Below, one piece after another: positions 63,228 to 64,000 of a DNA stretch of 64,000 nucleotides. A program made the position numbers and the translations under genes. The notes beneath the pieces are model-generated. The model saw only the letters and a list, made by a program, of their open reading frames with translations, searched no databases and was not told the origin of the DNA. Origin of the DNA: Pedobacter sp. BAL39 (lineage in GTDB: Bacteria; Bacteroidota; Bacteroidia; Sphingobacteriales; Sphingobacteriaceae); assembly GCF_000170795.1 (NCBI RefSeq), contig NZ_ABCM01000001.1, positions 372,001-436,000 of the forward strand. Reading direction: 5' to 3'. Positions within the stretch are counted from its first letter, which is position 1, and each line of letters opens with the position of its first letter.

Positions 63228-63620
63228 TCATTTCTTTGATTGTGACCTTGTAGACCGATGACGACTATTTTCCAGTTTTAGATTTTCTATCTGCTCATAT
63301 GCATTAATTAGCTCAGACTGGAGTTTAATCACCTCTGAATTTAATGCATTTATTTTTTCTATATTCTCTATATTCCCCACAGAACTTTCAATAACTTTCT
63401 CTTCCTCAATATAACTAGGAAGTAAGATTTCTGGCTTTACATTGAAAAGTGCTGCGATTTGAGTTAGACGGGAAATATTTATATCTGTAATACCTTTTTC
63501 AATTTTTGCGTAAGCCGCAATCGATATACCCAAATTCTGCGCGATAGCGTTTTGACCTTTCATTTGTCTTTGGCGTAAAGAGCGGATCTTGAAACCAGTA
63601 TCTAACTTGTTTTTATTCAT
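63228..63620 (-). CDS. XRE-family HTH regulator with C-terminal coiled coil
   Basis: 130 aa. The N-terminal ~70 residues form a Cro/CI-type helix-turn-helix (IRSLRQRQMKGQNAIAQNLG, ISIAAYAKIEKGITDINIS, LTQIAALFNVKPEILLP). The C-terminal part is a coiled coil (INALNSEVIKLQSELINAYEQIENLKLEN) ending in a basic tail. The layout matches small regulators often carried by mobile elements. It is convergent with the radC-like gene and might control this accessory region; the target is unknown. Its A/T-rich upstream region runs towards 63700. Confidence 0.88.
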   Translation of the reverse strand: MNKNKLDTGFKIRSLRQRQMKGQNAIAQNLGISIAAYAKIEKGITDINISRLTQIAALFNVKPEILLPSYIEEEKVIESSVGNIENIEKINALNSEVIKLQSELINAYEQIENLKLENSRHRSTRSQSKK

Positions 63621-64000
63621 ATAGAAAACCTCACTTAATATATGAGATTGGCAAATCTATAAAGTATTAAAACAAATACAAAAAATAGGAATATTATGGA
63701 CTGAGAATTTCCAGAATCGTATTTTTTAAAATAGATACTTCATGAGCTTGATAATACTTCTGCTGGTATAATGTAGTACCTACGGAAGTGCTCCAAAACA
63801 TACATGAAAGATTACGAATTGGTAACTACCAACTTAAGTTTTCTCAATTAGTCCGTAAATCAAAAGATATTCACCATGCAATTATTTGAACTAAAAGATT
63901 ATGAGTCTTCTAGCCTAACCGCCCTATTATGAGGCAAAATATGCTTTTCTGACTTACAGAAGCAATTTACGAACTATTTTTGAAACCTCAAAATTTTGGT
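63621..64000. other. A/T-rich end of window, no gene accepted
   Basis: The 380 bp after the XRE regulator gene hold its promoter, and otherwise only very short frames, such as 18 codons near 63877. No protein-like feature, strong hairpin or RNA gene was seen. A gene could start beyond the window edge. Confidence 0.45.

Overview
The window looks like the chromosome of a Bacteroidota bacterium, most likely Sphingobacteriaceae and close to Pedobacter. The reasons are two SusC/SusD outer-membrane uptake pairs, an ECF sigma/FecR/STN-SusC signalling relay, three TlpA-like thioredoxins with DUF4369-type N-termini, a fused ResB-CcsA cytochrome c maturation protein, a LytS/LytTR pair, and promoters fitting the Bacteroidota -7 box TAnnTTTG. 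I saw no rRNA, tRNA or CRISPR array.

Layout. 1-5.8 kb: a SusC (cut by the window edge), SusD, TlpA thioredoxin and short-chain dehydrogenase. 5.8-8.8 kb: a 29-codon leader ORF ending in seven cysteine codons, a PhyH-type Fe(II) dioxygenase, a sterol-desaturase-family di-iron enzyme and a 244-bp strongly structured intergenic region. 8.8-17.5 kb: a HEIGH-motif lipoprotein, a sulfatase, CcsBA, a GH16-like lipoprotein, a small acidic protein and a fasciclin protein. 17.5-27 kb, minus strand: sigma factor, FecR, STN-SusC, SusD and two TlpA thioredoxins, which read as one regulated uptake and thiol-redox module. 27-34 kb: a small outer-membrane barrel, an AraC regulator, a DUF3095 protein, an azoreductase, a broken AAA/DUF4143 ATPase, a peroxiredoxin-DsbA pair behind a 23-bp tandem repeat array, a small exported protein and a DinB-fold protein. 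34-39.5 kb: the imuA-imuB-dnaE2 mutagenic repair cassette. 39.6-48 kb: a frameshifted DUF2461 gene and a TolC-RND-adaptor efflux operon divergent from a LytS/LytTR pair. 48-57.2 kb: an NTF2-like protein, a MetNIQ importer, a CMD-ABM fusion under an AraC regulator, a Lys/Ala-rich small protein, a frameshifted GH95 glycosidase and a CE1-like esterase behind a LacI-type operator.

57.4-64 kb looks accessory. It holds a two-gene unit that resembles a toxin-antitoxin pair with an ADP-ribosyltransferase-like larger product, about 0.8 kb of non-coding DNA, two unrecognised genes, and a radC-like JAB gene split by a complete 2,571-bp IS21-family element with a 5-bp target duplication, followed by an XRE regulator.

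The best candidates for something undescribed are the polycysteine leader with its hairpin upstream of the PhyH dioxygenase, the pseudoknot-capable intergenic RNA at 8581-8824, and the ART-like two-gene unit at 57456-58280. Three genes (the ATPase, DUF2461 and GH95) are broken by deletion or frameshift. The last two carry single-base losses that could also be assembly errors.
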